Part shown: positions 12,322 through 23,530 of the stretch, one piece after another | Layout of the letters: every line of letters begins with the position of its first letter | Numbering within the stretch: the first letter of the stretch is position 1 | Source of the DNA: Favolaschia claudopus | Lineage: Eukaryota > Basidiomycota > Agaricomycetes > Agaricales > Mycenaceae | Length of the DNA: 64,000 nt | Direction: 5' to 3' | Assembly (NCBI GenBank): GCA_037176885.1 | Contig: JAWWNJ010000038.1 | Coordinates: 1,612,001-1,676,000 of the forward strand | The notes under the pieces: model-generated | Told to the model about the DNA's origin: nothing | The model's database searches: none | What the model saw: only the letters and a program-made list of their open reading frames with translations | Translations under genes and position numbers: made by a program

Positions 12322-14269
12322 GGATACTCAGTCAATAGTTGATCAACACCTCCGCGAGAAACCCGAGCAGGAGGTGATAATCCCCTACTCCGATGCGCTC
12401 TTCCGAGAGGCGGCAATTGAATGGCTCGTTGCTACAGATCAAGTCTGTCATCTGGCTCATATTTCACCCTTTCCATTTCTGATTCGTTCTTAGCCTATCG
12501 ACGCCCTCGAAAATCCGCAATTCGTCAATATGATCGACATCGCGGCCCGTGCCAAGAACGGTGTTCGTTTGCCCAAGAAAAAGGCAACGCGACAGGGAAT
12601 CATCGACTTGTTCCAAGAACGGATGGATTACTTGCGGAACAGGTTGAATGTACGTGGTTTTGAAAATCTTCATGTTTTTTTTAGCTGTTCTCATTGATAT
12701 TCAGGGTCCCACTGTATCGGGTGAAATACACGTCACCGACGATGCATGGCAGGCTGATAATGGGGATGGATATCTGGCCGTCACAGGACATTGGATTGAG
12801 GAGGTTTCGCCGGGGGTTTGGGAGTCGCGCGAGGCGCTGATTGGATTCACGCGTCTCAACAACGCCCACAACGGGGTTCGTCTGGGTCAAGCACTGTACA
12901 AGATCGTAGCAAGACTTGGAATCCAGAAACGGGTTTGTTTTATACTTACGTCGTTGATTCTTCTAAATGTTTATATAGATTGGCTACATGACGACGGATG
13001 GCGCAGCAAATAATGGTACTGCTGCTGTTGAGTTCGCTAACCACCCCCTAGAGCGCGACCAGCGATGACACTCCTAAAGTTTGTTGATATTTTTATTCAC
13101 GACATCGCGTTCGATGGTTCGAGTGTTGAGGAACGCGCTAAGATTCGCAATCTTAAGCTGTCTCCAGACGAATGGACTCGAGTGAACAAGTTCACGGGTT
13201 TCTTGGCCGTTGAGTTTTTTTCTGTTTTATATTCCTGCTCACTTGGCGCCAGCATGCTGAGAAAGCCCAACAAGCCTTTTCCTCCGGGACGATCCCATCG
13301 TTGCACAATGCGATCCCTGCTCTCGAAGCGCTCCATAGTGCCTGGAGCAAGCGCGCCAAAAGAGCTGACAATGTACTTTACGCTGATGCACTCGAGAAAG
13401 CCGCTGCCAAGATAAACGAGTATTATGAGAAGTCTGCGAAATCGACCGCTCAAGTTATGGCTATGGGTTCGTTTCTTGATTCTGTTTTCGTCCACGTGGA
13501 AGCTAATTCTTCGCGCAAGTGTTGGACCCTTCCCAAAAAGGTCGCTACTTCGACAAGCACTGGGGAGCCGAGCTTGCGGCGGAGGCGCGAGATACTGCGG
13601 AGACTATTGTGAGTGAAGAGTTGATTGAATATTTGTAGACATTAAATTGATTGTCTCTCCAGTTTGCACAACGTTGGCGAGAGCTTAATTTAAATAATAC
13701 TTCGACATCACAGCCTGCCCGCCCACAACCCTCCAAGTTTGGCACACTGCTTAGGGAGCTCACACCCGAAAGCGACGATGACGAGCCAACAACATCCGAA
13801 CCTCATCGCGATCCGCAGCGACCGTGGCTGGACGAATTTGAGGAATACTACTCCTCACGTCCCGAAGTCGTCCCTGAGAATATTTCTATGGTTGCGTGGT
13901 TGGGGGTGCGTATCCTGATAATCTACTTGAGACTATCTCATATTTTCTTAGGCATGTGTTGGCCGCCTTCCAACATGGCGCTCGCTGGCGCAAGACCGGC
14001 TTGCAATCCCGGCGTCTTCGGTGTCCAGCGAACGCGCCTTTTCCGCCGGCGGCATCACAATTAGCAAGCGACGTAACCGGCTCAAAGGCGACGTCGTCGA
14101 GGCGCTTCAAATTCTCAAGTCCCTTTTCAAATCAAAAGATATGTATCGTGGCGCACCATCCCTGGCCGAGGACAAGAATGGTGATGCTACAGCGGAGTTC
14201 GAGGAAGGATGGGACTGCTTCTTAGATGATTCTCCCGAGAACGACGAACCCGATGTAGATGTAGATTAA
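12240..14269 (+). pseudogene. hAT-family transposase with internal gap
   Basis: hAT transposases cut and paste DNA using an RNase-H-like DDE fold and a C-terminal dimerisation domain. Exon 1 ends with 'YSDALFREAAIEWLVATDQ'; introns 12443-12493 and 12650-12704 join 'NPQFVNMIDIAARAKNGV' and 'HVTDDAWQADNGDGYLAVTG'. After an intron at about 12931-12979 comes 'IGYMTTDGAANNG', then an in-frame TGA at 13066. The normal middle of the enzyme is missing and the frame resumes with 'SPDEWTRVNKFTGFL'. The dimerisation domain is intact ('ASSVSSERAFSAGGITISKR') and ends at the stop before 14270. The N-terminal start is not resolved. The gap and stop make it inactive as read. Confidence 0.75.
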
Positions 14270-14289
14270 ATTTATCCATGAATTCGCTC

Positions 14290-14425
14290 AAAAATATATA
14301 TGAAAGCCATGGCTTAAGCCAAAGCCGTGCAGTTTGGCCCGGCCTTCGGTTTGAGTAAGCCAAAGCCAGCTCAAAGCGGGCCAAAGCCACGGCTTTCAGG
14401 CCAAGCGAAGGCCGGAAAAACACTA
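14290..14425. repeat. hAT subterminal repeat region
   Basis: The words CCAAAGCC, AAGCCA and GGCTTT recur many times in both orientations within 130 bp, flanked by CGGCCTTCGG and CGAAGGCCGG in inverted orientation. Such clusters are typical transposase-binding sites at hAT ends. The gag frame on the right stops at this point, so this is probably the right edge of the hAT element. Confidence 0.5.
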
Positions 14426-16223
14426 TGCCCAACGACTGGTTGAGCAGTCGCGACAGGTTGCATCTGAGCCATATAAGTGGGATGAACCACTTGTTGTTGT
14501 TGTTGAACTAGATTGTATTGCTCAGCTCTTCTGAGTTTTACTTTCAGCGACTTAATTTCGTCAGCTTGAAGTTCCGGGTCATAGGAAGGCCCTTCCATCT
14601 CGCCGTTGTAATAACTGTCAACTGTATTCCAGTTCTGACTGGCGGACTTATTCTTCCAGTAGTTTTCAATTCTCTGGTTTTCTGAGTCCCACTTCCCGAA
14701 GGAATCCAGCCGCCATCTCCGAGCTTATGCTTTCCTCCTTCGACGGTCAAATATCCTTTTTGGATATGCTCGTCTTTGTAGGGGCATTTGCGAGAGTAGT
14801 GACCGGGCTCTTCGCAATAGAAGCAATCTCTTTCGCTTCTCTTCTCTCATCTATCTTGACCAGAGGGCTTTTGGCTAGGCCCTTGGGAGTTGTAAGCGAA
14901 GCTCGAGCGATTGTAATCGCGATCGCGGTCCCTATCACGACTGAAGTGCGGAGGAGGATCTCTCATGAACTGTTGCATAGTTTTCATCATTTCATTGTGC
15001 CTCTCTTCGTACGTTCTTTGCGTCAAGACATGCTGGTCCCGCAACTGAACTATGGCGCCTTCCATAGTCTCGAACTTCTCCTCAAAGGGTTCGGATTTTA
15101 CTAAAATCCTAGGCAGTCCTAAGTTGGCCCCAGGAACCACTTTCGGCTCCTGTTCAATCACAACGCTAGGGGACTCATGCTGATTAGCAGCTAGAGTCTC
15201 CGCCAATTTTATAAGCTCTGGGAGCTTAAGCCTTAATGGGATCTTCCTTTCTGGAATCATTTGCAGCTGTCGCGTTTGCTCCAGCCACGGCCGCTCCTCC
15301 AAGATTCGGGAACTGTGCTTTCATCAGGACAGAGTTCGCGATTGCTATCTCGAGTGTGTTTTGAATCCTACATCCAGAGTCTCTAAGTACTGCTTACACG
15401 CAACCTGGTTGGTTAACAACGCTGGCTCGGTATACAACTTTTTGACTTCGGTGTAGTATTCGATTAAATCGACGAAGTTTTCCCTCCTCGTAAACAGTAA
15501 TCCCTTTATTACGTTTACAGAGCTTCTTAAGATTTTCCACAGTACCGGTGCGGTCCGTATTAATCTCAGGGTAACTCTTATACACCGTCTTCAGGAAATC
15601 ATCGTTCCTGTAGTGTACTCCGGCAGTGCTCTCCACTGCTCCTTCTTCTTTGCACCAAGGTAATTGGTCAAATGTTCTTTTCGCGATTGGTCGGTAGTGA
15701 TACCAGCCAACTCGAATATTTGCCCAACATGATCTACGAAGGTTTTTAGGTCCTCATAGTCATCCGTGGTGAACTTGGGAGCGTTTGGATCCCAAGCATA
15801 AGGAATTTTAAAACTCGCAACCCTAGGGTTTTGAGCGTTTTGTGCGTTTGGGTCAGCCATCGCGTTTGACGATGATTGAGATGAAGGTAAGGTTTGCGAA
15901 CTTTGTGTAGCAGAAGGAGAGTCTGGAGGATTGGTTTGTTCCTCGTCAACTTCCTCCTTTATGGTAGATTGTGTGTTTAGATCCGACAGAGTACTAGTAC
16001 TCGCGATAGCTTTGCGTTTCCCTTTATAGGCTGTGACCCGTTCCTTGGCTTTGGCTTGAGATTGTGATCTCCCTGCCTCAGTAGGACTACGCTTTTTCTT
16101 CCTAGGAAGAGGATCTAAGTCTGATGGTGTGGATAACCGACTAGACCGGCGTGGTTTAGGTTTCGCGAATGATGTGGAAGCAAGTTCGCCGTCCGCAGAT
16201 ATTTCTGACGAGTCTGGTTGCAC
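14426..16223 (-). pseudogene. Ty3/gypsy retrotransposon gag, frameshifted
   Basis: Gag forms the particle of an LTR retrotransposon. The frame starting at 16223 has a basic, Ser-rich N-terminus, then the capsid-like segment 'FTTDDYEDLKTFVDHVGQIF' and 'EQWRALPEYTTGT' before a stop near 15591. The homology continues in a second frame ('FLKTVYKSYPEINTDRTGT', 'GITVYEEGKLRRF') and a third (15302-14847: an acidic linker, a coiled-coil-like stretch and Arg/Asp repeats). A CCHC zinc knuckle, 'CFYCEEPGHYSRKCP', lies near 14800. At least two frameshifts are present. The gene is cut at about 14425 by the hAT element, and no protease or reverse transcriptase follows. Confidence 0.75.
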
Positions 16224-16977
16224 CGAAATGTTGACCTAAGTCAACGGCGCTTTTAACGAATGATTCGTTCTTCTCGGACGTAAGTCCAAGGTGTATAGGA
16301 AGGTAGAGATATTTCTATACGCAACAAGTCCAAACTTGGCTTGAGATTTTCTACTTTGAAGTATAGAAATAGATGGATGAACCCCTCGCGGTGGGCTCCA
16401 GATGAAACGCTGACTCGACTATGGAAAACACCCAAGAAATGAAAGGAATTAAATCCCTAATCAAATCTTAAATATAATCCTAAACCACTATAAGATCGAC
16501 GTGCGAGGTTCGGGGTTCCAGTCCAGTATAGACTGTGGCAATCCAACTATCCTAATACTCAAAATATACTAAACTTAAGCTTTCGCGATTGCTGACTTTG
16601 TACAGAGAACGTCTATACGAGTCCTATGTTGACACAGGAAGTGTGGGTTTCAACAAGGGTTTGAGATGTAACTCTTCTCAAGAGGTTTAGGTGTTTAAGT
16701 TGCTTGTTAAGTCAATATATTACTCGCGAAAGATGTCCGATAACTGTTTCACGCGTCCCGTAGGTCAAAAGTTCTTATAATTCCACGCGTAAGTTCCCAA
16801 AATTTCCAATATTCCACGCGTACAATTCAAGAGATGATCCAACAGACAGTATATATTGACGAAACAAACCAAAGAAACAAATAAGCTTCTGGAGTTTATC
16901 TCGAATGGAGTCTAGACTCTAGCCAGTCCCAAGGGTAGAAACCTCAAAGACAGTCGTTTGATGAATCACACCGGAGG
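16224..16977 (-). other. Probable LTR/leader upstream of the gag pseudogene
   Basis: This AT-rich non-coding region lies 5' of gag on the minus strand, where an LTR and primer-binding site should be. A stretch at about 16505-16530 read on the minus strand begins TGGACTGGAACC, which might be a primer-binding site. The LTR edges are not clear because the foldback element lies at the far end and no second LTR is seen. Confidence 0.3.
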
Positions 16978-17448
16978 GACTGGAAGATAATCACCGGTGA
17001 CATAGAGACACGGAGATTCCCGAGAATTGATCTCGGGACCTCGTCAAATTCTTGCAAAAGTTTTTAGAACGGTAAATATAAGCATATGGACGGGTAGCTA
17101 CTCAAAATCTAAGACTCCTGACGTGCTTGGATTTTTTTTAAATGAATTCTATGCCAGGCTATTCCTTGGCCGTTTCGGGAAATCAAAGCATGTGAGCATT
17201 TCGGCTTTACTTGGCGTACTTTCGGTCCCTTTCGGCTCACACAAAATCGTAAATAGAGAACTCGTTGCTTCGGTTAAAAAAAATCCAAGCACGTCAGGAG
17301 TCTTAGATTTTGAGTAGCTACCCGTCCATATGCTTATATTTACCGTTCTAAAAACTTTTGCAAGCGACTTTCGAAAATTTGACGAAGTCCCGAGATCAAT
17401 TCTCGGGAATCTCCGTGTCTCTATGTCACCGGTGATTATCTTCCAGTC
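16978..17448. mobile_element. Foldback element with about 160-bp arms
   Basis: The left arm (16978 to about 17139, starting 'gactggaagataatcacc') and the right arm (about 17275-17448, ending 'ggtgattatcttccagtc') are near-perfect reverse complements around a loop of about 135 bp. The right arm carries a short extra block ('gcgactttcgaaaatttg'). The loop has no coding sense. A clear target duplication was not found. It is a non-autonomous foldback/MITE-type element. Confidence 0.8.
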
Positions 17449-17548
17449 GTTATTTGACCGCCCCATTGATCGACCCCCGTCGACTTTGGAAAATAACGAC
17501 TGGTTCGAGTCTAAATGGAGTAGGCCACGGACTCAGGAATCCTGGACA

Positions 17549-17634
17549 GTGCTTACAAAGCATCCGGACGGACATTTGTAAGCATCTGCATTCTGGAGCC
17601 CTATACCGATGAATGGGGAAGCAAGCTTCCCCAT
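17549..17634. repeat. Dispersed repeat, copy 2
   Basis: Reverse-complement match to 7367-7447, lying just right of the foldback element. Confidence 0.7.
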
Positions 17635-17769
17635 CAATCCCCATTCTCTTAGGCTCCTCAAAGATGAGAAGGGACGGGGTAAAAAGTTATTGCTCAAGTA
17701 TGACGGCCCTTTCGAAACCAGTGGGAAACCGAGCCCGGTAACGTAACCGTCTCCGACTCCCGGTTTCCT

Positions 17770-19269
17770 ATGGCATTCACCCCGTCATTAACATTGCTCA
17801 TTTGGAACCCTATGCTTCATCACCTCCGGAACTTGGCGATCGTCCCAGTCGATCACTCAACCGTGACGACTTCGATAAACTACCAGAAGAAGAGATTGAA
17901 GAAATTCTGGCAGAACGATGGAGAAAGGTTCGTGGTCGGCGGGTTCAACAATTCAAAGTTCGTTGGAGAGGCTTTGGGCCAGAGGACGACGAATGGCTCA
18001 CCAAACGAGGACTCCGCAATGCTCCTGAAGTACTGTCAAGGTGGATCGATCAGGGACGAGCTGCGTCAAACCTTGATTCCCTCCTCTCTGTTGAACAACT
18101 CACATTTATACCCTGTGTCTCCGACTCGTCCCTCATTCATTGCTACTTCCCTCATTTACTCACCGTGGCTGCCGTCTGTGACGAGTCCTGCTTCCCTAAT
18201 CCTTACTTCACTCCCGAAGACGTCTCTCTTACTCCCAGCGGTGCTGTCTCCATCGATCTTTCTAAGGACTCCACTTTCGACGACATTCCGCCACTCGTCT
18301 CTCCTCCGCCTTCACCTCCTCCACTTCCTCTCTCGCCTTCATTGAAGCGCGAACTGTTTGGCAGCGATTCCTCGCAAGATGCGTCCGAACCAGATGACCA
18401 GCCTATCGTCACTCATTACGCAGACGAAATCCACGTTGCGCCGGTTGTCTTTCCAAACACCATCTACTCGGTCGGTAATCTGCTCACGGCAGCTTGCTGG
18501 TTCTCGCGGGATGAACTGCTGGGCAATCTGCTCGCTTCCCTGCTCGGAGGAACCGAGGCAGATTACAATTTTCCTGCGCCCCATCTCTGCATCTACCAGC
18601 TCCCGAACGGTCAATTCTCCATTTATCTCCACTACATCGAGCTCTTCTATCAGCGTCTGCGCACATGCGCCGGGCTCATTCTCACCGCGCTCAATAACCA
18701 TCCCGTTAACACTGGTGGTTTCTACGCAGATGCCATTCCTGTCACTATCCCTCGAACAAATCGGCCTCCCCTTCCCTTCCCTCGCTATCTTCCTCGGTCT
18801 CAATCGCCGCCGCCCGGTTGAACCTCGCGCCTTCGACTCGTTCGACGACGCCTTGGAATTCATTAATCATTTTCGACGGGCATTCCGTTATGGGTTGGCT
18901 TATTTGGGGAAGATAGAGGCGACGGCTCTGCGCTTGCGTGAGGAATCGGTCGTTAATCCCGGGGCCGGGGTAAACATGAGTTCGGAGGAATGGTTGGCGC
19001 GGTCAACGGGTCTGGACGATTGGGTGGAAGGATTGGAGGCGTGGTTGAATCGTTATTTGTTCAACAATTACAACATCCACCGTGCTGACACGTCTTGCTC
19101 CTACCTCTATTCGGAGCAAGGCTTCTCGGTTTTCATCACCGTGGAGGACGACGAGAAGGAATGGCTCGTGCCCCATGTCGACGCTGGAAAGGTTCATGGC
19201 AATTTGACGGCGCGTTTTCATGTTCGGAGTGGCGAGTTCGGCCAGTATCTCGCACGATATGGATACTAA
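17770..19269 (+). pseudogene. Ty3/gypsy pol 3' end: chromodomain plus extra C-terminal region
   Basis: This is the tail of a chromovirus-type pol polyprotein. The frame reads 'INIAHLEPYASSPPELGDRP', a conserved integrase C-terminal block, then a chromodomain over about 60 residues ('EEEIEEILAERW', 'FKVRWRGFGPEDDEW', 'APEVLSRW'). Chromodomains in integrases guide insertion toward marked chromatin. The frame continues for another 250 residues with a Pro-rich linker ('PPLVSPPPSPPPLPLSP'). Near 18780 it shifts by one base into a second frame ending at 19269 ('FDDALEFINHFRRAFRYGL', 'DDEKEWLVPHVDAGKVHG'). No reverse transcriptase or RNase H lies upstream, so it is 5' truncated. Strand and position show it is a different element from the gag pseudogene at 14.4-16.2 kb. 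Confidence 0.75.
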
Positions 19270-19740
19270 CGCGGTGACTTCACGCTCATCGAGTGGGGGG
19301 GATATGTCGTGGATACTGGTGCGCATTAACTCGACGACCGTTCGTCTCTATACCGTTTCCTAACTACTTATTATTTCTTAATTCCAATCCCCTCGTTCCT
19401 TAGATATACATTTCCAACCTCGCCGTTTCCTAGATATATATATTCATTTCCAAACTTGGTTACTATAACTACTTGTGGTGTATTTAAGCTGGCGGGTACA
19501 CTCGAATATATTCACTTTACTCTTTCACAACCTCTTCGCTCTTGCGCGCCCTCTGCGACTGCTTAATAGCCTCGCATTCGCCTCGGGAATTGGTAACGTT
19601 GAATACTTACCTCTTTCTAGGCATCTTGAATACTTCAAGGTCCCACGAGCCCGCGGCTCATCGTCTTGTTTATTCTTGCGTCACGCTAGGGACTTGTAAG
19701 GGACGCAAGGGACTTGTAAACGGGTTTAGTCAACTCATAA
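19270..19740. other. AT-rich region downstream of pol, possible 3' LTR remnant
   Basis: It contains the near-repeat 'cctagatatatatattcatttcca' type words twice (near 19395 and 19425) and 'gggacttgtaa' twice. No coding exon is seen. An LTR is expected here, but its partner is not in the window. Confidence 0.3.
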
Positions 19741-19747
19741 ATTGTCG

Positions 19748-19993
19748 TTATCTATAACAGTCGCAGAGAGACAGAGAGCAGCGCTCGAGGAAATCCTTGT
19801 CAGACATATTGTCAGTGTAAAATATTGCTGGCTGGTCGTGTCCGTAGCGCTGGAGCGACTCGTGCATGCGATGGAGCGCAAGTTCAAATTGGGAATGGGA
19901 TTTTGTTGCGACGAGATTGCATACCCGTATTTCACCGTTTCCGGCCCAGAAGAGCGGAAACTCAAGATACCCCAGTTCTAGGACTTTGTCCAC
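19748..19993 (-). pseudogene. Fragment of a mushroom mobile-gene family
   Basis: The 81-residue minus-strand frame contains 'NGEIRVCNLVATKSHSQFEL' and 'RYGHDQPAIFYTDNMSDKDF'. I associate these words with a large basidiomycete family of transposase-like proteins that often carry a 3'-5' exonuclease domain. Only this middle piece is present. Its upstream side is cut by the MITE starting at 20010. Family naming is from memory of the motif and should be checked. Confidence 0.4.
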
Positions 19994-20009
19994 TGGAGCT
20001 GCATTGTTA

Positions 20010-20378
20010 CAGTTGCGGCAAAATCAAGCTACTTACCAAATAAGGAAATTTGCATCAAAACCGCTCTACCGCACAGCAAAACCACCACAGACACGCTGAA
20101 ATGGCACAAAGGGCCTGTACTCCTGGAGTTGAGCCGGTCTACGCACAAAAAACAACCGGATTCGTCATGTTTCTCACTGCTTTTGGCTGCACTTTATGAG
20201 ACAAAGTTGCTGCTTATCCCGGCGAAACCAATACAAAGACGCCAGTTTTTCTACATCAGGAATACAGGCCAGCAGTTCTTAGTATTGTTATCAATTTACC
20301 GCTCGAAAAAAACGAGCAAAAGGAGCGAATTGACGAGAATTTCCTTATTTAGTAAGTAAATTGATTTTGCCGCAACTG
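20010..20378. mobile_element. 369-bp TA-flanked MITE (Tc1/mariner-like)
   Basis: Terminal inverted repeats start CAGTTGCGGCAAAATC and are flanked by TA at 20008-20009 and 20379-20380. A CAGT terminus with a TA duplication is typical of Tc1/mariner-type elements. No transposase is encoded. It is related to the 370-bp element at 45806-46175, sharing the TIR core TGCGGCAAAATC/GGCGGCAAAATC and the inner words GGAAATTT and CATCAAA. Confidence 0.85.
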
Positions 20379-20439
20379 TACTCTGACCTGATCAAATTGT
20401 AGACTGCGATACACTGAGTATTTCACCGAACTGAATCAT

Positions 20440-20476
20440 GCAAAAAAAAAAAAAAGAAAAAAAAAAAAAAAAAAAC
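20440..20476. repeat. A-rich tract
   Basis: A run of about 37 nt is almost pure A, with one G interruption. It is followed by 'gcgctacactgcgctacagcgc', a small GC-rich palindrome-like segment. Confidence 0.8.
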
Positions 20477-20479
20477 ATG

Positions 20480-22797
20480 CGCTACACTGCGCTACAGCGC
20501 CCGCAAAATGGCCATTTTCGGACGTTTTGACAGAAATCTGCCGTAATTTGATCAAAATGGCATAATTGTTTGCGCCATAAGCGTGGCAACGGTAGGCAAC
20601 GGCAGTCTGGAGTTACCTGTCACACGTTAGCCGTGAGTCACCCTTCCCCCAAACCGCTTGCCCTTGTCAGATTTAGCTACCCTTAATTAGGATTGTACCT
20701 CGGCTTCCATACTATCATCGTGGCGCTTCCACATAGTTTTCTGTACCTTATAATAGAGCTTATTTGCAACCGGTGAAAAATGTTTTGAATTTCTACAAAA
20801 TGTTAACTTTTGGAGCGAATATTTTTGGACAACTTGTCCGCCTGTCTCAACTAAGTGGATACGCTTCTACGCCAGCGCGTGTGCGCTCTGTCGTCCCGCC
20901 GCCCGTTCTCAGAGCGTCTTCAAGCAGCGACAAGATGGGCGCGCGTCGTTCGCTTTGGAAACCTCGGCCTCCGCCGTCGTCGAAGATGGGGGCGAGGATG
21001 TTATAAACGAAGAGTTTCAGGCCGTCCAGAGGCATGTCGGGAGGGAGGGAAACGGAAGGAAAGACAAGGAACCACTGATCAGATGACCGCGTTCGGCGAT
21101 GACGTTTCTCAATAAGCTCTAATCAAAGTCGCAGGTTTTTCCACAGTGATGCACAGCCACAGCAGCGTTGAGCGAACTGGAGCGATTCTTCTTCGACCAC
21201 CATGTCGGATTTTTGGATCTTCGCAAAACGGAACTGGGTTGGCTCCACGGCGTGAATCACTCTTGTTATGGTGGCGGCTCATCTCCAACTTCGTACACGG
21301 ACCTGGCGCGATTTTGGCGATTTTGAGTGATTTGTGCCGAGCGAGACTGGCATCGAATTCCTGGACCCCTGTCCTGTCCTGGCACATCTATTGGTCTCAT
21401 AAGTGGATCCTGAACTTCTCCCCCTCCATTGGACAAGGCCCTAGGACCCCCATGGCGCACATTTGGACCGTAAACTGGAAGATGGCTCACCTTGGACCTC
21501 GGACATGGAACATCCGGAATACTAGGCATGGACCCACACGAAACCTGGCCGACGGACACTCCCCACCCTCGTATTGGCTCTGCCTTACATCCATTCGGCC
21601 AGTATGGGCTTAAAGGACCTCACTCGCTCGTGGAGAGTGCTTCGCTGGCAGCGTCGACGGCCTTCGGGAATGTCGGGAAACCTTCCGGTCACTTCCGAAG
21701 GCGATCAATATCACGGACCGTGCACTCCGGCTAATTGACGCAACTCCGGACCCACTTTTCTTCCGCGATTGGACAGGATTACACCGGACGACGCCTCTTT
21801 TTGTGCCCAAATCAACGATGGTACCGACCTCACTGACCGGCGCTCACCATGGACGTGCACTCGGACCCTTTCTCATCCCGCCATCAACATGGTGATGCGT
21901 CGGTAGCGACGCTCCCTAAAGTCCATGGGTCTGCTTAGCAGAAGGTACGCATGCATCTGCAAAGGGAAAGACGTACGACAGGGTTGGGGGGCTGGTGGAC
22001 ACTGGGGATTTTGCCTGGGGGAAGAGAACTTCCTCCGTACATCATCTTTGGATGGTGGTCAGGCCCTACGGGTTTTAACCAGAGGTTCCAGCCATTCCAA
22101 CGGCCGGTCAGTCCCCCCGATTGCCAACGTCTTGCGTCCTGTGCGATTGACCTCCTGGAATGATGTTGTGCTCGGATAACAACTTGTAGATTTCTGTAAG
22201 GATAACCACCCTGTACAGTACTACATTGTTTGTTTTCCGTAAACTCGCTGTTCAGACTGTGGACCGCGCGAGTATAATACGTCTCGCCCCCGATGGCGCA
22301 GCTTCTGAGCTAGGAGGGCTTTAGGATGCCTATAGCAGCTGTCCAAGTTACTCTCATAATTATTTTTGCCCATACTTGTCGAGCAAAGGGTATCTTGGAA
22401 ATTTCCTTTTACGGAATGGGGACTCACGGCAAGTGAAATCAGACCATTGAATCAGATTTTTTGTCCGTCCCAATTATAATTCAAAAAATCTCGGGATTTA
22501 TGGGCTGACTTGGGAGACTACGGCAACGGCGCAATATTTCTACTTGGTTATTTTTGCGAACTTGCTCCTATTATGTGTAACTTTCATGGCATGCAAACAT
22601 CTGACCTTGAAATCTGTCGTGAAGGAATCAGGAAAATTACGAGTTTACGGATTTGGCCTAATTGATGGCACATCAGCTTATTTTGATCGCCTAATCATAT
22701 GCAAACTCTTGGACCTCTTCCACGATTTGCACCTTCTATTGGCATTCAAGCACACCCAATACTATAAGTACAGGCTGCCCAAGCGCCTTCAAAATTC
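20480..22797. other. 2.3 kb with no supported gene
   Basis: Open frames of up to 155 codons occur (for example 21146-21613), but they overlap on several frames and show no family motif or convincing introns. Composition shifts from AT-rich to GC-rich near 20850. I see no repeat or RNA gene. Confidence 0.35.
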
Positions 22798-22822
22798 GAA
22801 TCAATCAATCAATCAATCAATA
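22798..22822. repeat. (TCAA)n microsatellite
   Basis: About six tandem TCAA units ('aatcaatcaatcaatcaa'). Confidence 0.9.
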
Positions 22823-23105
22823 TTCCATTATCCTCACTGCAGGCCGTTTATCGGCCCATGTCGGAGTCTAGCAGTACATTGACTGTATCACTAATTGGTA
22901 ATCATTCGGCTGCCCTTGATCCTTCAAACTCTCTGCAATGATTCCCGCAACGAGGGGCTGTGTTTCTCCAAACGGGGTTGTCGGTGGCGCACTACCGCTT
23001 GGCGTGAGTGACACGATCGTGGGGCGATCACGTGCCAGTGTGGTCATGAGGTTGGTTGGCCGAAATCGGCGCGGCGGAATCTCGGAGTGTCTAAATTGTT
23101 TCTCC

Positions 23106-23192
23106 GAGGGTGGGGGCTTCAGGATTCGAACCTGAGACCTTGGCAATGTGCGCGTGGTCAACCTTAGGGGATGGTTACCGCTGTGCCAATTC
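23106..23192 (-). repeat. tRNA-like sequence (pol III boxes), probably a SINE head or tRNA relic
   Basis: On the minus strand an A-box-like TGGCACAGCGG is followed about 45 nt later by a perfect B-box GTTCGAATC inside the stem-loop TCAGG-TTCGAAT-CCTGA. The sequence then reads AGCCCCCA. The 5' side cannot pair with this acceptor-like end and the anticodon arm is not normal, so it is not a functional tRNA as read. Confidence 0.45.
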
Positions 23193-23530
23193 GAATGCCG
23201 GCACAAGAACAAAGGTTGGACCCAAAACACCTTCTTTCATCATGGTTATCAGGCGTTTGATACCGGAGTTGGCACAATACCACTCTCCGTTGACGCTTTG
23301 CCAGATGATACTATCTTCAGGGCGCGCTGTGAGCACGGAAAAATGTCACGATGGGTTCAACACGTACTGAGAGTGGCTGAAGAAATGGTTTTGCAGGCAT
23401 CTTGCCATAGCTTGAGCGCCTGCATGTCGTGGTCGAGCCTGAACTCTGTGTTGTAGTCGACTGCAGGAAGCTCTATGGTAGACAGGGCAGAGAACTTGTG
23501 TAGGTGTCCCTGTATTTCTACTGCCTGCTC

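Noticed and set aside
21146..21613. A 155-codon plus-strand frame
   Set aside because: Composition is typical of random GC-rich sequence, with competing minus-strand frames and no motif or intron.
23106..23192. A real tRNA gene on the minus strand
   Set aside because: The pol III boxes are good, but the acceptor stem cannot form and the anticodon arm is abnormal.
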